A stretch of DNA of 64,000 nt. Source: Massilia terrae. Lineage in GTDB: Bacteria > Pseudomonadota > Gammaproteobacteria > Burkholderiales > Burkholderiaceae_D. The stretch covers positions 124,001 through 188,000 of the forward strand of contig NZ_JANUGU010000009.1 of the NCBI RefSeq assembly GCF_024753145.1, given 5' to 3'. The first letter of the stretch is position 1, and each line of letters starts with the position of its first letter. Positions 16,217-24,312 of this stretch are shown here, piece after piece. The position numbers and the translations under genes are program-made. The notes beneath the pieces are model-generated. The model saw nothing but the letters and a program-made list of their open reading frames with translations. It was not told the origin of the DNA and ran no database searches.

Positions 16217-18379
16217 TCAGGCCGCTTTCGGGCGCACCGAGCCGGGCACCACGAAGGCGTTGAACTTGCTCACCAGCGCCATCACGTCCGGGTCGGCGTC
16301 GACCGTGGCCTCGGCCTCGCGCTGGCGGCGCTCGCGTTCGGCCTTCTGCTCGGCGCTGGCGGTGTACCAGACCGGTGCGATCTCGGTGTCGACGTTCACG
16401 CGGATCTGCGGGAAACGCTCCTGCAGCGCGGCGCACAGCTTCTCGCTGTTGCCGCTGGCGCGCAGCGTATCGACCGGCACGCGCAGGCGGAAGGTGGCGG
16501 ACTTGCCGTCGGCCATGCACTCGACCAGTTCGGTCTGCAGGGCCAGCTGCTGGGCCACGCCGCGCAGCGGCAGGCTGCCGGCCAGCGCCGGCCAGTTGCC
16601 GTCCCAGTCGATGGCGGCCACCGGGGTGATCACGTAGGGATACGGCGCCTTGGCGGGCGCGCGCACCGGCGCGGCCGGCGCCGCGACCGGCTGTGCTTCC
16701 ACCGCGACCGCGCTGTCGTCCGAGAATTCGGTGACCCATGACGGCGGTTCGTCGGTCATGGTGTCGGCGTCTTCATATTGCGCGGCGGCCTGCGGGGCGG
16801 CCTGGCGCATCGCGGCGCTGGGCTGGCCCTGGTCCCACGGCGGCGGGCTCGATGGCTGCGCCGCGGCGGCCTGCACCTGCGGCGCTGGCGCATGCATCGC
16901 GGACGGTGCGCTCGGTGCAGGCGGCGCTTGCGGCGCGGGTGCGGCCGGGGCGGCGGCGGCCGGCGCGCTGTCCGGCGCCGGGGCCGGGCCGGACGGACGC
17001 TTGCCGCCGGCGATATTGCGCGAGGCGGCGCGCGCCGCTTCCAGCGCGGCGTTGATCGCGGCGCGCGCCGAGCTCATGGCAGGCGCGGGTGCGGCGGCAG
17101 GCTGCGGCGCCGGTGCGGCGGCAGCGGCAGCAGCGGCGGGCGGTGCTTCCGGCATCGCCGGCGGGCGGGTCGGCACGGTCGCGTGGCTCGCGACCGCGGC
17201 GGCCGCGGGACGTGCCGGCGGCGCCGGACGTGCCGGTGCGGCTTGCGCGGCGGCCGGCGCGACACCTTCCGCGCCACCCTGCCCCGGGCGGAAGGCCAGC
17301 ATGCGCAGCAGCGTCATCGTGAAGCCCGCGTATTCGTCGGGCGCGAGGCCGATCTCGTTGCGGCCGTGGACCGCGATCTGGTAGAACAGCTGCACTTCCT
17401 GCGGATCGAACAGCGTGGCAAGGCGCTGGATGTCGACCAGCTCCGGCAGGTCTTCCGGCACGGCGGCCGGCACCGACTGCGCGAGCGCGATGCGGTGGAT
17501 CAGCGTGGCGAGGTCCTGCAGCGCGCCGTTATACGACAGGCTGCGGCTGGCCATTTCATCGGCCACCGCCAGCAGGTCGGCGCCGTCCTGCTTGGCCAGC
17601 GCGTCGAGCAGGCGCACCAGGTAGGACTGGTCGAGCGCGCCGAGCATGCCCTGCACGGCATCCAGCGTGACCTGGCCGGCGGCGTAGGCGATCGCCTGGT
17701 CGGTCAGCGACAGCGCATCGCGCATCGAGCCGTGCGCGCCTTGCGCGAGCAGGCGCAACGCCGGCTGGTCGTAGCTCACGCCTTCCTGGCCGAGGATGTT
17801 CTCGAGGTGGCCGACGATATGCCCCGGCGGCATCTGCTTCAGGTTGAACTGCAGGCAGCGCGACAGCACGGTGACCGGGATCTTCTGCGGGTCGGTGGTC
17901 GCGAGGATGAACTTCACGTGTTCGGGCGGCTCTTCCAGCGTCTTGAGCATCGCGTTGAACGCGTGGTTGGTGAGCATGTGCACCTCGTCGATCATGTAGA
18001 CCTTGAAGCGCGCATTGGACGGCGCGTACACCGCCTGCTCCAGCAGCTGGGCCATCTCGTCGACGCCGCGGTTGGAGGCCGCGTCCATCTCGATATAGTC
18101 GACGAAGCGGCCGGCGTCGATCGCGCGGCAGGCCTCGCACTGTCCGCACGGTTCCGCGGTGATGCCGCCCTGCCCGTCCGGGCCGGTGCAATTGAGCGAC
18201 TTGGCGAGGATGCGCGACAGCGTCGTCTTGCCGACACCGCGCGTGCCCGTGAACAGGTAGGCATGGTGCAGGCGCCCGGTGCGCAAGGCGTGCGTGAGCG
18301 CGCGCACCACGTGCTCCTGGCCGACCAGCGTTTCAAAGTTCCGGGGACGGTATTTGCGGGCGAGGACTTGATAGGACAT
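16217..18379 (-). CDS. dnaX: DNA polymerase III subunits gamma/tau
   Basis: This is a 720-residue clamp-loader ATPase. It begins MSYQVLARKYRPRNFETLVG, with Walker A (GTRGVGKTT, residues 45-53), a zinc module (C64, C78, C81, C84), Walker B/DEAD-like YMIDEVHML and the sensor-1 ATTDPQK. A long Ala/Pro-rich linker (about 375-560) precedes the tau-specific C-terminal domain that binds the alpha subunit (around IDWDGNWPALAGSLPLRGVAQQ). I see no obvious slippery A-rich frameshift site for making gamma. It heads the dnaX-ebfC-yciI-recR operon. Confidence 0.97.
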   Translation of the reverse strand: MSYQVLARKYRPRNFETLVGQEHVVRALTHALRTGRLHHAYLFTGTRGVGKTTLSRILAKSLNCTGPDGQGGITAEPCGQCEACRAIDAGRFVDYIEMDAASNRGVDEMAQLLEQAVYAPSNARFKVYMIDEVHMLTNHAFNAMLKTLEEPPEHVKFILATTDPQKIPVTVLSRCLQFNLKQMPPGHIVGHLENILGQEGVSYDQPALRLLAQGAHGSMRDALSLTDQAIAYAAGQVTLDAVQGMLGALDQSYLVRLLDALAKQDGADLLAVADEMASRSLSYNGALQDLATLIHRIALAQSVPAAVPEDLPELVDIQRLATLFDPQEVQLFYQIAVHGRNEIGLAPDEYAGFTMTLLRMLAFRPGQGGAEGVAPAAAQAAPARPAPPARPAAAAVASHATVPTRPPAMPEAPPAAAAAAAAPAPQPAAAPAPAMSSARAAINAALEAARAASRNIAGGKRPSGPAPAPDSAPAAAAPAAPAPQAPPAPSAPSAMHAPAPQVQAAAAQPSSPPPWDQGQPSAAMRQAAPQAAAQYEDADTMTDEPPSWVTEFSDDSAVAVEAQPVAAPAAPVRAPAKAPYPYVITPVAAIDWDGNWPALAGSLPLRGVAQQLALQTELVECMADGKSATFRLRVPVDTLRASGNSEKLCAALQERFPQIRVNVDTEIAPVWYTASAEQKAERERRQREAEATVDADPDVMALVSKFNAFVVPGSVRPKAA

Positions 18380-18450
18380 GCCGGGATTTTACAGCAGTTG
18401 CGCGCGGACGCCCATATTGGGAAATGGGGCCGCAGACCTGCTTGGCCAGC

Positions 18451-18531
18451 ATGGGTCCCCGCCTGCGCGGGGACGACGTTTCTAAGCTAACTTCACTTGT
18501 AGCCGTCGTCCCCGCGAAGGCGGGGACCCAT
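18451..18531. repeat. REP/BIME-like element, paired palindromes
   Basis: Two inverted copies of a 28-nt unit, ATGGGTCCCCGCCTGCGCGG and its complement, are separated by about 25 nt. Each copy is itself palindromic (GTCCCCGC...GCGGGGAC). It lies upstream of dnaX and downstream of the sulfur-transport module. Confidence 0.75.
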
Positions 18532-18551
18532 AGACAGGATGAACTGTCGAA

Positions 18552-18716
18552 TCATCGACCTGAGCAATGGCCGCCGCTGGCCGCCTGTCCACTACCATAC
18601 GCAATCAAGGGCAACTCGACCGGATTGGTCTGGCTATGCACCGTATCCAGCGCCACCAGCACCCCGAACACCGTCCAGAACACGATGGTCACAACACCAA
18701 ACGTCCGCTTGCTCAT
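18552..18716 (-). CDS. Small single-pass membrane protein coupled to YeeE/YedE transporter
   Basis: This 54-residue protein starts MSKRTFGVVTIVFWTVFGVL: a short positively charged N-terminus, then one hydrophobic helix (about 7-24), then a tail (HSQTNPVELPLIAYGSG) ending in a His-Cys-rich SGGHCSGR. The ATG overlaps the transporter stop by 4 nt (ATGA), and GGGAGC stands about 6 nt upstream, so translation is coupled. I do not recognise the family. Position suggests an accessory subunit or regulator of the transporter (inference). Its support is coupling, a ribosome site and sensible membrane topology rather than homology. Confidence 0.65.
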   Translation of the reverse strand: MSKRTFGVVTIVFWTVFGVLVALDTVHSQTNPVELPLIAYGSGQAASGGHCSGR

Positions 18717-19831
18717 ACCGAAGCTCCCATGACCCTCTGGCGAATACGCACTCCCACCAGCGACCCCGCGAACGCCAGCACAAACCACACCCAGCCATGC
18801 AAACTGGCCGACGTGATCCCGTCCAGGAACGCGCCGATATTGCAGCCGAACGCCATGCGCGAGCTGTAGCCCATCACCAGCCCGGCCACCATCGCCACGC
18901 CGATCCGCTTCGCGCTCGGAATACGGATATCCGGCGGGCCGTACCAGCGCGCCGCGGCCAGCGCCCCGTAGATCAGACCGATATTGGTCACCGAGGTGAC
19001 GTCGGCCAGGATCGGCGCCGCCAGCCGGCCCGCGTGCGGATCCGCGCCCCAGAAAGCATCGACCACCGGACTCCAGCCCAGCGCCTGGGCCGCCTTTGCG
19101 CCCCACAGTCCGAGGCCATAGACCACGCCCCAGGGCTGGCCGGCCACCAGCAGGTGCAAGGTGTACAGCAGCGCCAGCAGCAAGCCGCCGATCCACCAGC
19201 GCTTGGCCCAGCGGGTTTCCGTGGACAGCAGCTTGCGCGTGGCGCGGTGGCTGCGCTCGCCGCGCCATGCGCCCCACGCCACCAGCGCGCAGCCGGCGAC
19301 CGTGATCGCCAGCGCCACCGGCCAGCCAAATGCGAGCAGGTTCACGGCCGGCAGGCCGCCCAGCGCCAGCCATGCCGGCTGGTGCGAGGCGCCGACGAAG
19401 CTGCCGATGACAAAGGTCGGCAGCACCGCGAACGAAACCGGCGCGCCGCTGCCGGCCTTGTACAGCGTGCCGGAACCGCAACCGTCCGCTACCTGCATGG
19501 CGGCGCCGAACAGGAAGGCGCCGAGGATCAGGCTGATCGAGATCGGCGCCACCGCGCCTACCAGCTCGCCCGGATGGGAAGCCAGCAGCGGCAAGGTCAG
19601 GGTCGCAGCCAGCACGATCACCAGCATCTGCGCCCACAGCCCTTGCGGATCGCGCTTCTCTATATAGTTACGCCAGCCGGTGGTGAAGCCGAAGCGGGCG
19701 CCCTGCAACACGGCGCCGAAACCGATCCCCAGCAGGATCAGCAGGCCCTGCCGCAGGCCGGCCGCCAGCGTGACCGCTACCGCGAGCGCCAGGCCGCCGC
19801 CGATCCAGCCGGCGCGCATCACGTTACGCAT
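18713..19831 (-). CDS. YeeE/YedE (TsuA-like) thiosulfate/sulfur-compound transporter
   Basis: This 372-residue inner-membrane protein has about 10 or more hydrophobic helices. It carries the duplicated YeeE/YedE repeat with the conserved cysteine motifs DGCGSGTLYKAG (N half) and FGCNIGAFLDGI (C half), which line the thiosulfate path in characterised TsuA. It follows a secreted rhodanese gene by 9 nt and is coupled to a 54-residue membrane protein, making a small sulfur operon. Uptake of thiosulfate or a sulfane-sulfur compound is likely; the exact substrate is not proven by sequence. Confidence 0.88.
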   Translation of the reverse strand: MRNVMRAGWIGGGLALAVAVTLAAGLRQGLLILLGIGFGAVLQGARFGFTTGWRNYIEKRDPQGLWAQMLVIVLAATLTLPLLASHPGELVGAVAPISISLILGAFLFGAAMQVADGCGSGTLYKAGSGAPVSFAVLPTFVIGSFVGASHQPAWLALGGLPAVNLLAFGWPVALAITVAGCALVAWGAWRGERSHRATRKLLSTETRWAKRWWIGGLLLALLYTLHLLVAGQPWGVVYGLGLWGAKAAQALGWSPVVDAFWGADPHAGRLAAPILADVTSVTNIGLIYGALAAARWYGPPDIRIPSAKRIGVAMVAGLVMGYSSRMAFGCNIGAFLDGITSASLHGWVWFVLAFAGSLVGVRIRQRVMGASV

Positions 19832-19840
19832 GCCGCTCCC

Positions 19841-20797
19841 TTACTTCTTGACCGAGCGCTTGGCGTCCTGCATCAGCGCAGTCAGGCGCGACGGCTCGTT
19901 CTGCATCGGCAGCTTGGTCTTGCTCCACTCCACCACGGATTCCGGGTACAGCTTCACGTTCTTGTTGCCGGCGATCTCGTGCAGGACGAACCAGTCGGTC
20001 GCGGCCCAGTGGCCGGTATTGCAGAACGACACGGCGCTCTGGTCTTCCAGCTTGGCCTGGCGCACCGCCTGCAGGATCTCGCTGGCCGGCTTCAAGGTCT
20101 TGTCGTCGGCATTGAAGAAGGTGGCGTTGTCCAGCGAACGGGCGCCCGGCAGCGTGCCGTAGCGCGCGGCGGCGTCGACGCGCTGCTCACCCTTGAAGAA
20201 AGCCGGCGGGCGGGCATCGACCAGCACCGGGGCCTTGCCGGCCTGGATCTCTTGGGCGAGCTCTTCGGTTTCCGCGATCATCGCCTTGTTGTAGTGATAA
20301 GTGAAGCTGGTCGGCGCGACCTTCGGCGCGGCGGTGTCGAGCGTACCACCGGCTGCCTTCCAGCCCAGCGTGCCGCCGTCGAGGATCGACAGGCGGTTCA
20401 GGCCGCCGACTTTCAGGGTCCAGTAGACGCGGGCGGCGGCGCCGAAATCGGTGTGGTCGGTGCCGGCGTGGGCCACGATCACGCGGGTGTTCGAGGTGAT
20501 GCCGGCTTGGCGCAGCAGTTCGGTCAGCTTGGTCTCGGGCGGCAGCGCGCCGGCATTGTCGGCCGGGCCGCGGTAGGCCGCGTAAGGCGTGTTGACGGCC
20601 CCGGGGATGTGGCCGGCGGCGTAGTCCTTCGGTGCGCGGATGTCGAGCACGCGAACGTCGCCCTCGCCCAGCAGGGGCTTGAGTTCGGCCGGTTTGACGA
20701 CGGGATTGGTCGACGCCGGCTCAGCCGCGGCCGCCGGAACGGAAATAGCGAAGCTCGCCGCCAGCACAGCCGGCAGCACAAAGGATTTATTTAGCAT
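19841..20797 (-). CDS. Secreted two-domain rhodanese (sulfurtransferase)
   Basis: This is a protein of about 318 residues. The start at 20797 gives a clean signal peptide (MLNKSFVLPAVLAASF, then SVPAAAAEP). Two rhodanese domains follow. The first is inactive-type (VRVLDIRAPKDYAAGHIPGA; no catalytic Cys). The second carries the active-site loop SFCNTGHWAATDWF with the catalytic cysteine. The architecture is that of thiosulfate/3-mercaptopyruvate sulfurtransferases, exported here to the periplasm. It is the first gene of the operon with the YeeE/YedE transporter. A periplasmic sulfur-transfer step feeding import is a plausible joint role (inference). Confidence 0.9.
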   Translation of the reverse strand: MLNKSFVLPAVLAASFAISVPAAAAEPASTNPVVKPAELKPLLGEGDVRVLDIRAPKDYAAGHIPGAVNTPYAAYRGPADNAGALPPETKLTELLRQAGITSNTRVIVAHAGTDHTDFGAAARVYWTLKVGGLNRLSILDGGTLGWKAAGGTLDTAAPKVAPTSFTYHYNKAMIAETEELAQEIQAGKAPVLVDARPPAFFKGEQRVDAAARYGTLPGARSLDNATFFNADDKTLKPASEILQAVRQAKLEDQSAVSFCNTGHWAATDWFVLHEIAGNKNVKLYPESVVEWSKTKLPMQNEPSRLTALMQDAKRSVKK

Positions 20798-20921
20798 CGG
20801 AATCGTAGAAATGGTTGGTGTGCCGCGGACCGGGCACGGGGAACTACGGGAAACGAAAACGATGATACTGCAATTTCCGGCGGCTCGCAGGAGCCTGCCA
20901 AAAACGGGAGGAAGGGGAAGA

Positions 20922-21017
20922 GGCGAGCCTGATCTGCGGCACTTGCGGTGAACGGCTTTGGCTGCTTCGTTCCCGACCTGACCAGGTAAACCATGCCACA
21001 ATGCGCAGGGGCCCGCC
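20922..21017 (-). ncRNA. ffs: 4.5S-type signal recognition particle RNA
   Basis: The minus strand holds the bacterial small SRP RNA core: GGTTTACCTGGTCAGGTCGG, the tetraloop region GGGAACGAAGCAGCC, then AAAGCCGTTCACC. The 5' end GGCGGGCC pairs perfectly (one G-U) with the 3' end GGCTCGCC, closing a single 96-nt hairpin as expected for the short form. A TATAAT box (21025-21030, minus strand) is placed correctly for a start at about 21017; its -35 is weak. The RNA binds Ffh and targets nascent membrane proteins. The T-run downstream, around 20900, may mark transcript release. Confidence 0.93.
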
Positions 21018-21083
21018 GGGGCGAATTATAACCGACGGAGCGGGGTTGTGGGGTTCTGTCTTGCGTCGAGGCAGCTCAAGCAA

Positions 21084-21210
21084 AATGGGGGCCCGCTTTC
21101 GCGAGGAGTCGGGCTCGGCAGTGCCGGGCACGACGGTAACTTTTCTATAAGCGATACCGTCGTTCCCGGCACTGCGGGAAACGACTTCCCGCGCAGGCGG
21201 GAACCCCCTT
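21084..21210. repeat. REP/BIME-like compound palindromic element
   Basis: It contains an outer unit (AATGGGGGCCCGCTTTCGCG), two inner palindromes (CTCGGCAGTGCCGGGCACGACGG; CCGTCGTTCCCGGCACTGCGGG) and an inverted outer arm (TTCCCGCGCAGGCGGGAACC). It lies between the 3' end of ubiD and the SRP RNA promoter and probably contributes to ubiD termination. Confidence 0.65.
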
Positions 21211-21227
21211 GTGTGCAGGCCGCCAGC

Positions 21228-22712
21228 TCAGATCCCCAGCGACTGCCATATCTCATCCACCCGTTTCTTGACCTCAGGCGCCATCACAATCGGGGTCCCC
21301 CACTCCCGGCTGGTTTCCCCCGGCCACTTGTTGGTCGCATCAATCCCCATCTTGCTGCCCAGCCCGCTTACCGGCGATGCAAAGTCGAGGTAATCGATCG
21401 GCGTGTTATCCACCATCACCGTATCGCGCGTCGGATCCACGCGCGTGGTGATTGCCCAGATGACTTCCTTCCAGTCGCGCACATCCACGTCCTCGTCCAC
21501 GACCACGATGAACTTGGTATACATGAACTGCCGCAGGAAGCTCCACACCCCGAACAGCACCCGCTTCGCATGCCCCGCGTACTGCTTCTTCATCTGCACC
21601 ACGGCCATGCGGTAGCTGCAGCCTTCCGGTGGCAGATAGAAATCCGTGATCTCGGGGAACTGCTTCTGCAGCAGCGGAATAAAGACTTCGTTCAGCGCCA
21701 CGCCCAGCACCGCCGGCTCGTCGGGCGGTTTGCCAGTATAGGTCGAGTGATAAATCGGGTCGCGCCGCATCGTGATGCGGTCGATGGTGAACACCGGGAA
21801 CCAGTCCTGTTCGTTGTAATAGCCAGTATGGTCGCCGTACGGACCTTCGAGCGCGTGCTCGTAGCCCGACGGATGGCTGGCGTCCGGGAAGATATGCCCT
21901 TCCAGCACGATCTCGGCCGACGCCGGCACGCGCAGCTCGCTGCCGATGGCCTTGGCCAGCACCGTGCGCTGGCCGCGCAGCAGGCCCGCGAACTGGTATT
22001 CGGACAGGGTGTCCGGCACCGGCGTCACCGCGCCGAGGATGGTGGCCGGGTCGGCGCCCAGCGCCACCGCCACCGGATACGGCTGGCCCGGGTTGGTGAT
22101 GCAGTGCTCGCGGAAATCCAGCGCGCCGCCGCGGTGCGCCAGCCAGCGCATGATCACCTTGTTCCGGCCCAGCACCTGCTGGCGGTAGATGCCCAGGTTC
22201 TGGCGCTTCTTGTGCGGCCCCTTGGTGATCACCAGGCCCCAGGTGATCAGCGGCGCGACGTCGCCCGGCCAGCAGTGCTGGATCGGCAGACGCGCCAGGT
22301 CGACGTCCTGCCCTTCCCACACGATCTCCTGGCACGCGGGCGACTTCACTTCTTTCGGCGACATGTCCCACACCGCCTTCACCAGCGAACCCATCTCCAT
22401 CACGTCCTTGAAACCGCGCGGCGGTTCCGGCTCCTTCAGGCGCGCCAGCACGTGGCCGATCTTGCGCAGCTCGCCAACGTCGTCGGCGCCCATGCCCAGC
22501 GCCACCCGGCGCGGCGTGCCGAACAGGTTGCCCAGCACCGGCATCGTGTAGCCGGTGGGCTGTTCGAACAGCAGGGCCGGCCCGCCCGCGCGCAGGGTGC
22601 GGTCGCAGACCTCGGTCATCTCCAGATGGGGCGAAACCGGCGCCAAAACGCGTTTTAATTCTCCGGCCTGTTGCAGTTGGGAAATAAAATCCCGTAGATC
22701 GGCGTATTTCAT
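21228..22712 (-). CDS. ubiD: 4-hydroxy-3-polyprenylbenzoate decarboxylase UbiD
   Basis: This is a 494-residue prFMN-dependent decarboxylase of ubiquinone synthesis, acting on 4-hydroxy-3-polyprenylbenzoate. It starts MKYADLRDFISQLQQAGELK. The family core is visible: LPIQHCWPGDVAPLITWGLV, NLGIYRQQVLGRNKVIMRW, the catalytic-region EIVLEGHIFPD, and GPYGDHTGYYNEQ. Length is standard for UbiD (about 490). The ATG at 22712 is the natural start; ribosome-site complementarity is weak. A UbiX partner, needed to make the prenylated flavin, is not in this window. The gene stands alone with the SRP RNA and a palindromic element downstream. Confidence 0.96.
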   Translation of the reverse strand: MKYADLRDFISQLQQAGELKRVLAPVSPHLEMTEVCDRTLRAGGPALLFEQPTGYTMPVLGNLFGTPRRVALGMGADDVGELRKIGHVLARLKEPEPPRGFKDVMEMGSLVKAVWDMSPKEVKSPACQEIVWEGQDVDLARLPIQHCWPGDVAPLITWGLVITKGPHKKRQNLGIYRQQVLGRNKVIMRWLAHRGGALDFREHCITNPGQPYPVAVALGADPATILGAVTPVPDTLSEYQFAGLLRGQRTVLAKAIGSELRVPASAEIVLEGHIFPDASHPSGYEHALEGPYGDHTGYYNEQDWFPVFTIDRITMRRDPIYHSTYTGKPPDEPAVLGVALNEVFIPLLQKQFPEITDFYLPPEGCSYRMAVVQMKKQYAGHAKRVLFGVWSFLRQFMYTKFIVVVDEDVDVRDWKEVIWAITTRVDPTRDTVMVDNTPIDYLDFASPVSGLGSKMGIDATNKWPGETSREWGTPIVMAPEVKKRVDEIWQSLGI

Positions 22713-22845
22713 CAAATTTTCGTTTTTTTTCGATGCGGACGAGGTTGCTCAAATAGCACGTCCAAGTGCTTGATTTCTCAGCAGTTTGTTGCGATGCAGC
22801 GAAAAATCTCAGACACAAAAGTAATAAGAGTCTAACGTGCTAGGG

Positions 22846-22875
22846 TTGACTGGGTATAAGCAAAGCCCATACAAT
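22846..22875 (+). promoter_or_regulatory. Sigma-70 promoter upstream of lytic transglycosylase leader
   Basis: TTGACT and TACAAT (each 5/6 to consensus) are spaced by 18 nt. Transcription would start near 22882, giving a leader of about 308 nt before the transglycosylase ATG. Confidence 0.65.
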
Positions 22876-22881
22876 CTGCTC

Positions 22882-23189
22882 CACTTGATGAGACCGCACA
22901 GTTCCCGCACGGATTGTAGCCGGTCTCAGTCATCCACGGGGCTGGGGGCCCCACAGACATTTTAGGAGTGTTTTCCCGAGGCGACTGCCTCACTCCCCCC
23001 ACTAGAGTTGTTTGGCACACTGGAGCGCCCCTGCCGGGCAGACGCACCAGCTGAAGCAAGCAATGACGGCGTTTACGGCCACAGCAGTGGCGTACAACGA
23101 TTTTCTGATGCACGGCATTGGTAACCCAACGTAGCGCTTCCAAGCGCCGCGCCGGGAGCTTTTTCGCCGCGACAAAGGGGAATACGATT
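22882..23189 (+). promoter_or_regulatory. Long structured 5' leader of lytic transglycosylase (candidate cis-RNA)
   Basis: No protein is supported in this stretch of about 308 nt. It holds clear stems: GAGACCG (22890-22896) with CGGTCTC (22921-22927); GGGGC-TGGG-GCCCC near 22940; a two-step hairpin GGAGT/ACTCC (22965-22969 with 22992-22996) enclosing GAGGC-GACT-GCCTC (22978-22991); and GCGCTTCCAAGCGC near 23133-23146. It does not match TPP, cobalamin, FMN, glycine, SAM or c-di-GMP-I signatures that I know. It could be an undescribed regulatory leader or a separate small RNA. Confidence 0.45.
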
Positions 23190-24068
23190 ATGAATCGTTT
23201 CATGGATTCGAGCGCAAGGCTCGTCCGCACCGTGGCCGCCCAGCCGATCAGCTGGTCGTCGGTGGCCAAGGCGGTCAAAGGTCTGCTGACCACCGCACAA
23301 CATACCTTGACCGTTTTTGGTCTTTCCGCAGTGGGGGTTTTGGCCCTGCTGTACGCACGTCCGGATCTGGCGAAGCATGTTTCCAGCCTGCTCGATCCGA
23401 AACCGGCCCAAGCCGCAGCGGCGCCGGTCCATCCGCTCAGCGCACTGGTCGACCTACGCCAGGGCGACGCCGTCGAGACCACGGCGGTGGAAGACAAAGT
23501 GGCTGCCAACAGCAAGCAGCAGCAATTCGTCACCAGCTGGCTGTCGCGCCGCTACCGGGTGGCGACCGATGCGGCCAACATGCTGGTCGCGACCACCTAC
23601 GAGACCGCGCAGGAGATCAAGATCGATCCGCTGCTGGTGCTGGCCGTGATGGCGATCGAGTCGGGCCTGAATCCGTTCGCGGAAAGCCCGATGGGCGCCA
23701 AGGGCCTGATGCAGGTGATGGCCAAGGTCCACCACGACAAGTTCGAGGAAGTGGGCGGCGCGCAGGCGGCGCTCAACCCGGTGGCCAACATCCGTGTCGG
23801 CGCGCAGATCCTGAAGGACTACGTGAACCGCACCGGTTCGGTCGAAGGCGCGCTCAAGACCTACGTCGGCGCCGGCGCGGCCGACAATGACTCGGGCTAT
23901 GGCAACAAGGTGCTGGCCGAATACCGCCGCCTGAAGCAGGTCGCCAGTGGCAAGAACGTGCCGATCAGCTTCCCTGCCGCCGCTCCGGTGATGGCCGAGA
24001 AGTCGGCGCCGGCCAAGCCGGAAGCGGTGACCACGCCCGCGCACGAAGAGAAGCTGGCTGGGCTCTAA
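23190..24068 (+). CDS. Lytic transglycosylase (SLT domain), membrane-anchored
   Basis: This 292-residue protein starts MNRFMDSSARLVRTVAAQPI; AGGGG lies about 10 nt before the ATG. A hydrophobic segment (about 41-55: LTVFGLSAVGVLALL) anchors it with the domain in the periplasm. The SLT fold shows the catalytic-glutamate motif AVMAIESGLNPFAES, then GAKGLMQVM and NIRVGAQILKDYV. It cleaves peptidoglycan with 1,6-anhydro product formation. The C-terminal tail is Ala/Pro-rich. The gene is monocistronic: a long structured leader precedes it and a strong terminator follows. Confidence 0.9.
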   Translation: MNRFMDSSARLVRTVAAQPISWSSVAKAVKGLLTTAQHTLTVFGLSAVGVLALLYARPDLAKHVSSLLDPKPAQAAAAPVHPLSALVDLRQGDAVETTAVEDKVAANSKQQQFVTSWLSRRYRVATDAANMLVATTYETAQEIKIDPLLVLAVMAIESGLNPFAESPMGAKGLMQVMAKVHHDKFEEVGGAQAALNPVANIRVGAQILKDYVNRTGSVEGALKTYVGAGAADNDSGYGNKVLAEYRRLKQVASGKNVPISFPAAAPVMAEKSAPAKPEAVTTPAHEEKLAGL

Positions 24069-24091
24069 ACAATTGTTTGGCTGGGCAAACA

Positions 24092-24118
24092 AAAGCCACC
24101 CTCGGGTGGCTTTTTCTT
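24092..24118 (+). terminator. Intrinsic terminator of lytic transglycosylase gene
   Basis: AAAGCCACCC-TC-GGGTGGCTTTTTC forms a compact GC-rich stem followed by a T-tract, 24 nt after the stop codon. Confidence 0.85.
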
Positions 24119-24131
24119 TCCCTCGCCCATT

Positions 24132-24247
24132 AAACCGTCATTCCCGCGAAGGCGGGAACCCATACTGAACATCCAGACACGCGGCCACCGCTAGAGCCGC
24201 AACGCTGCAAACTCAGCATGGATTCCCGCCTCCGCCGGAATGACGGG
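24132..24247. repeat. REP/BIME-like element, paired palindromes
   Basis: The left unit AAACCGTCATTCCCGCGAAG ends in GGGAACCCAT. The right unit begins ATGGATTCCCGCC and ends GGAATGACGGG. They are separated by about 55 nt. It sits between the convergent transglycosylase and nusB genes, flanked on both sides by intrinsic terminators. Confidence 0.75.
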
Positions 24248-24262
24248 CTACTTTTAACTAAT

Positions 24263-24296
24263 AAAAAAGCCGCCGCGGCGAACCGGGGCGGCTTTT
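24263..24296 (-). terminator. Terminator after nusB
   Basis: AAAAGCCGCC and GGCGGCTTTT form a stem with A/T tracts on both sides, 17 nt beyond the nusB stop. It could work in both directions. Confidence 0.8.
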
Positions 24297-24312
24297 CCGA
24301 AGCGGGCAACAA

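Noticed and set aside
22882..22930. Hammerhead-like core (TTGATGAG) in the transglycosylase leader
   Set aside because: The required CTGATGA core and GAAA strand are not both present, so a self-cleaving ribozyme is not supported.
22832..23533. Minus-strand open frame across the transglycosylase leader
   Set aside because: It spans a promoter and strong RNA stems, overlaps the real coding start, and has no domain or ribosome site.
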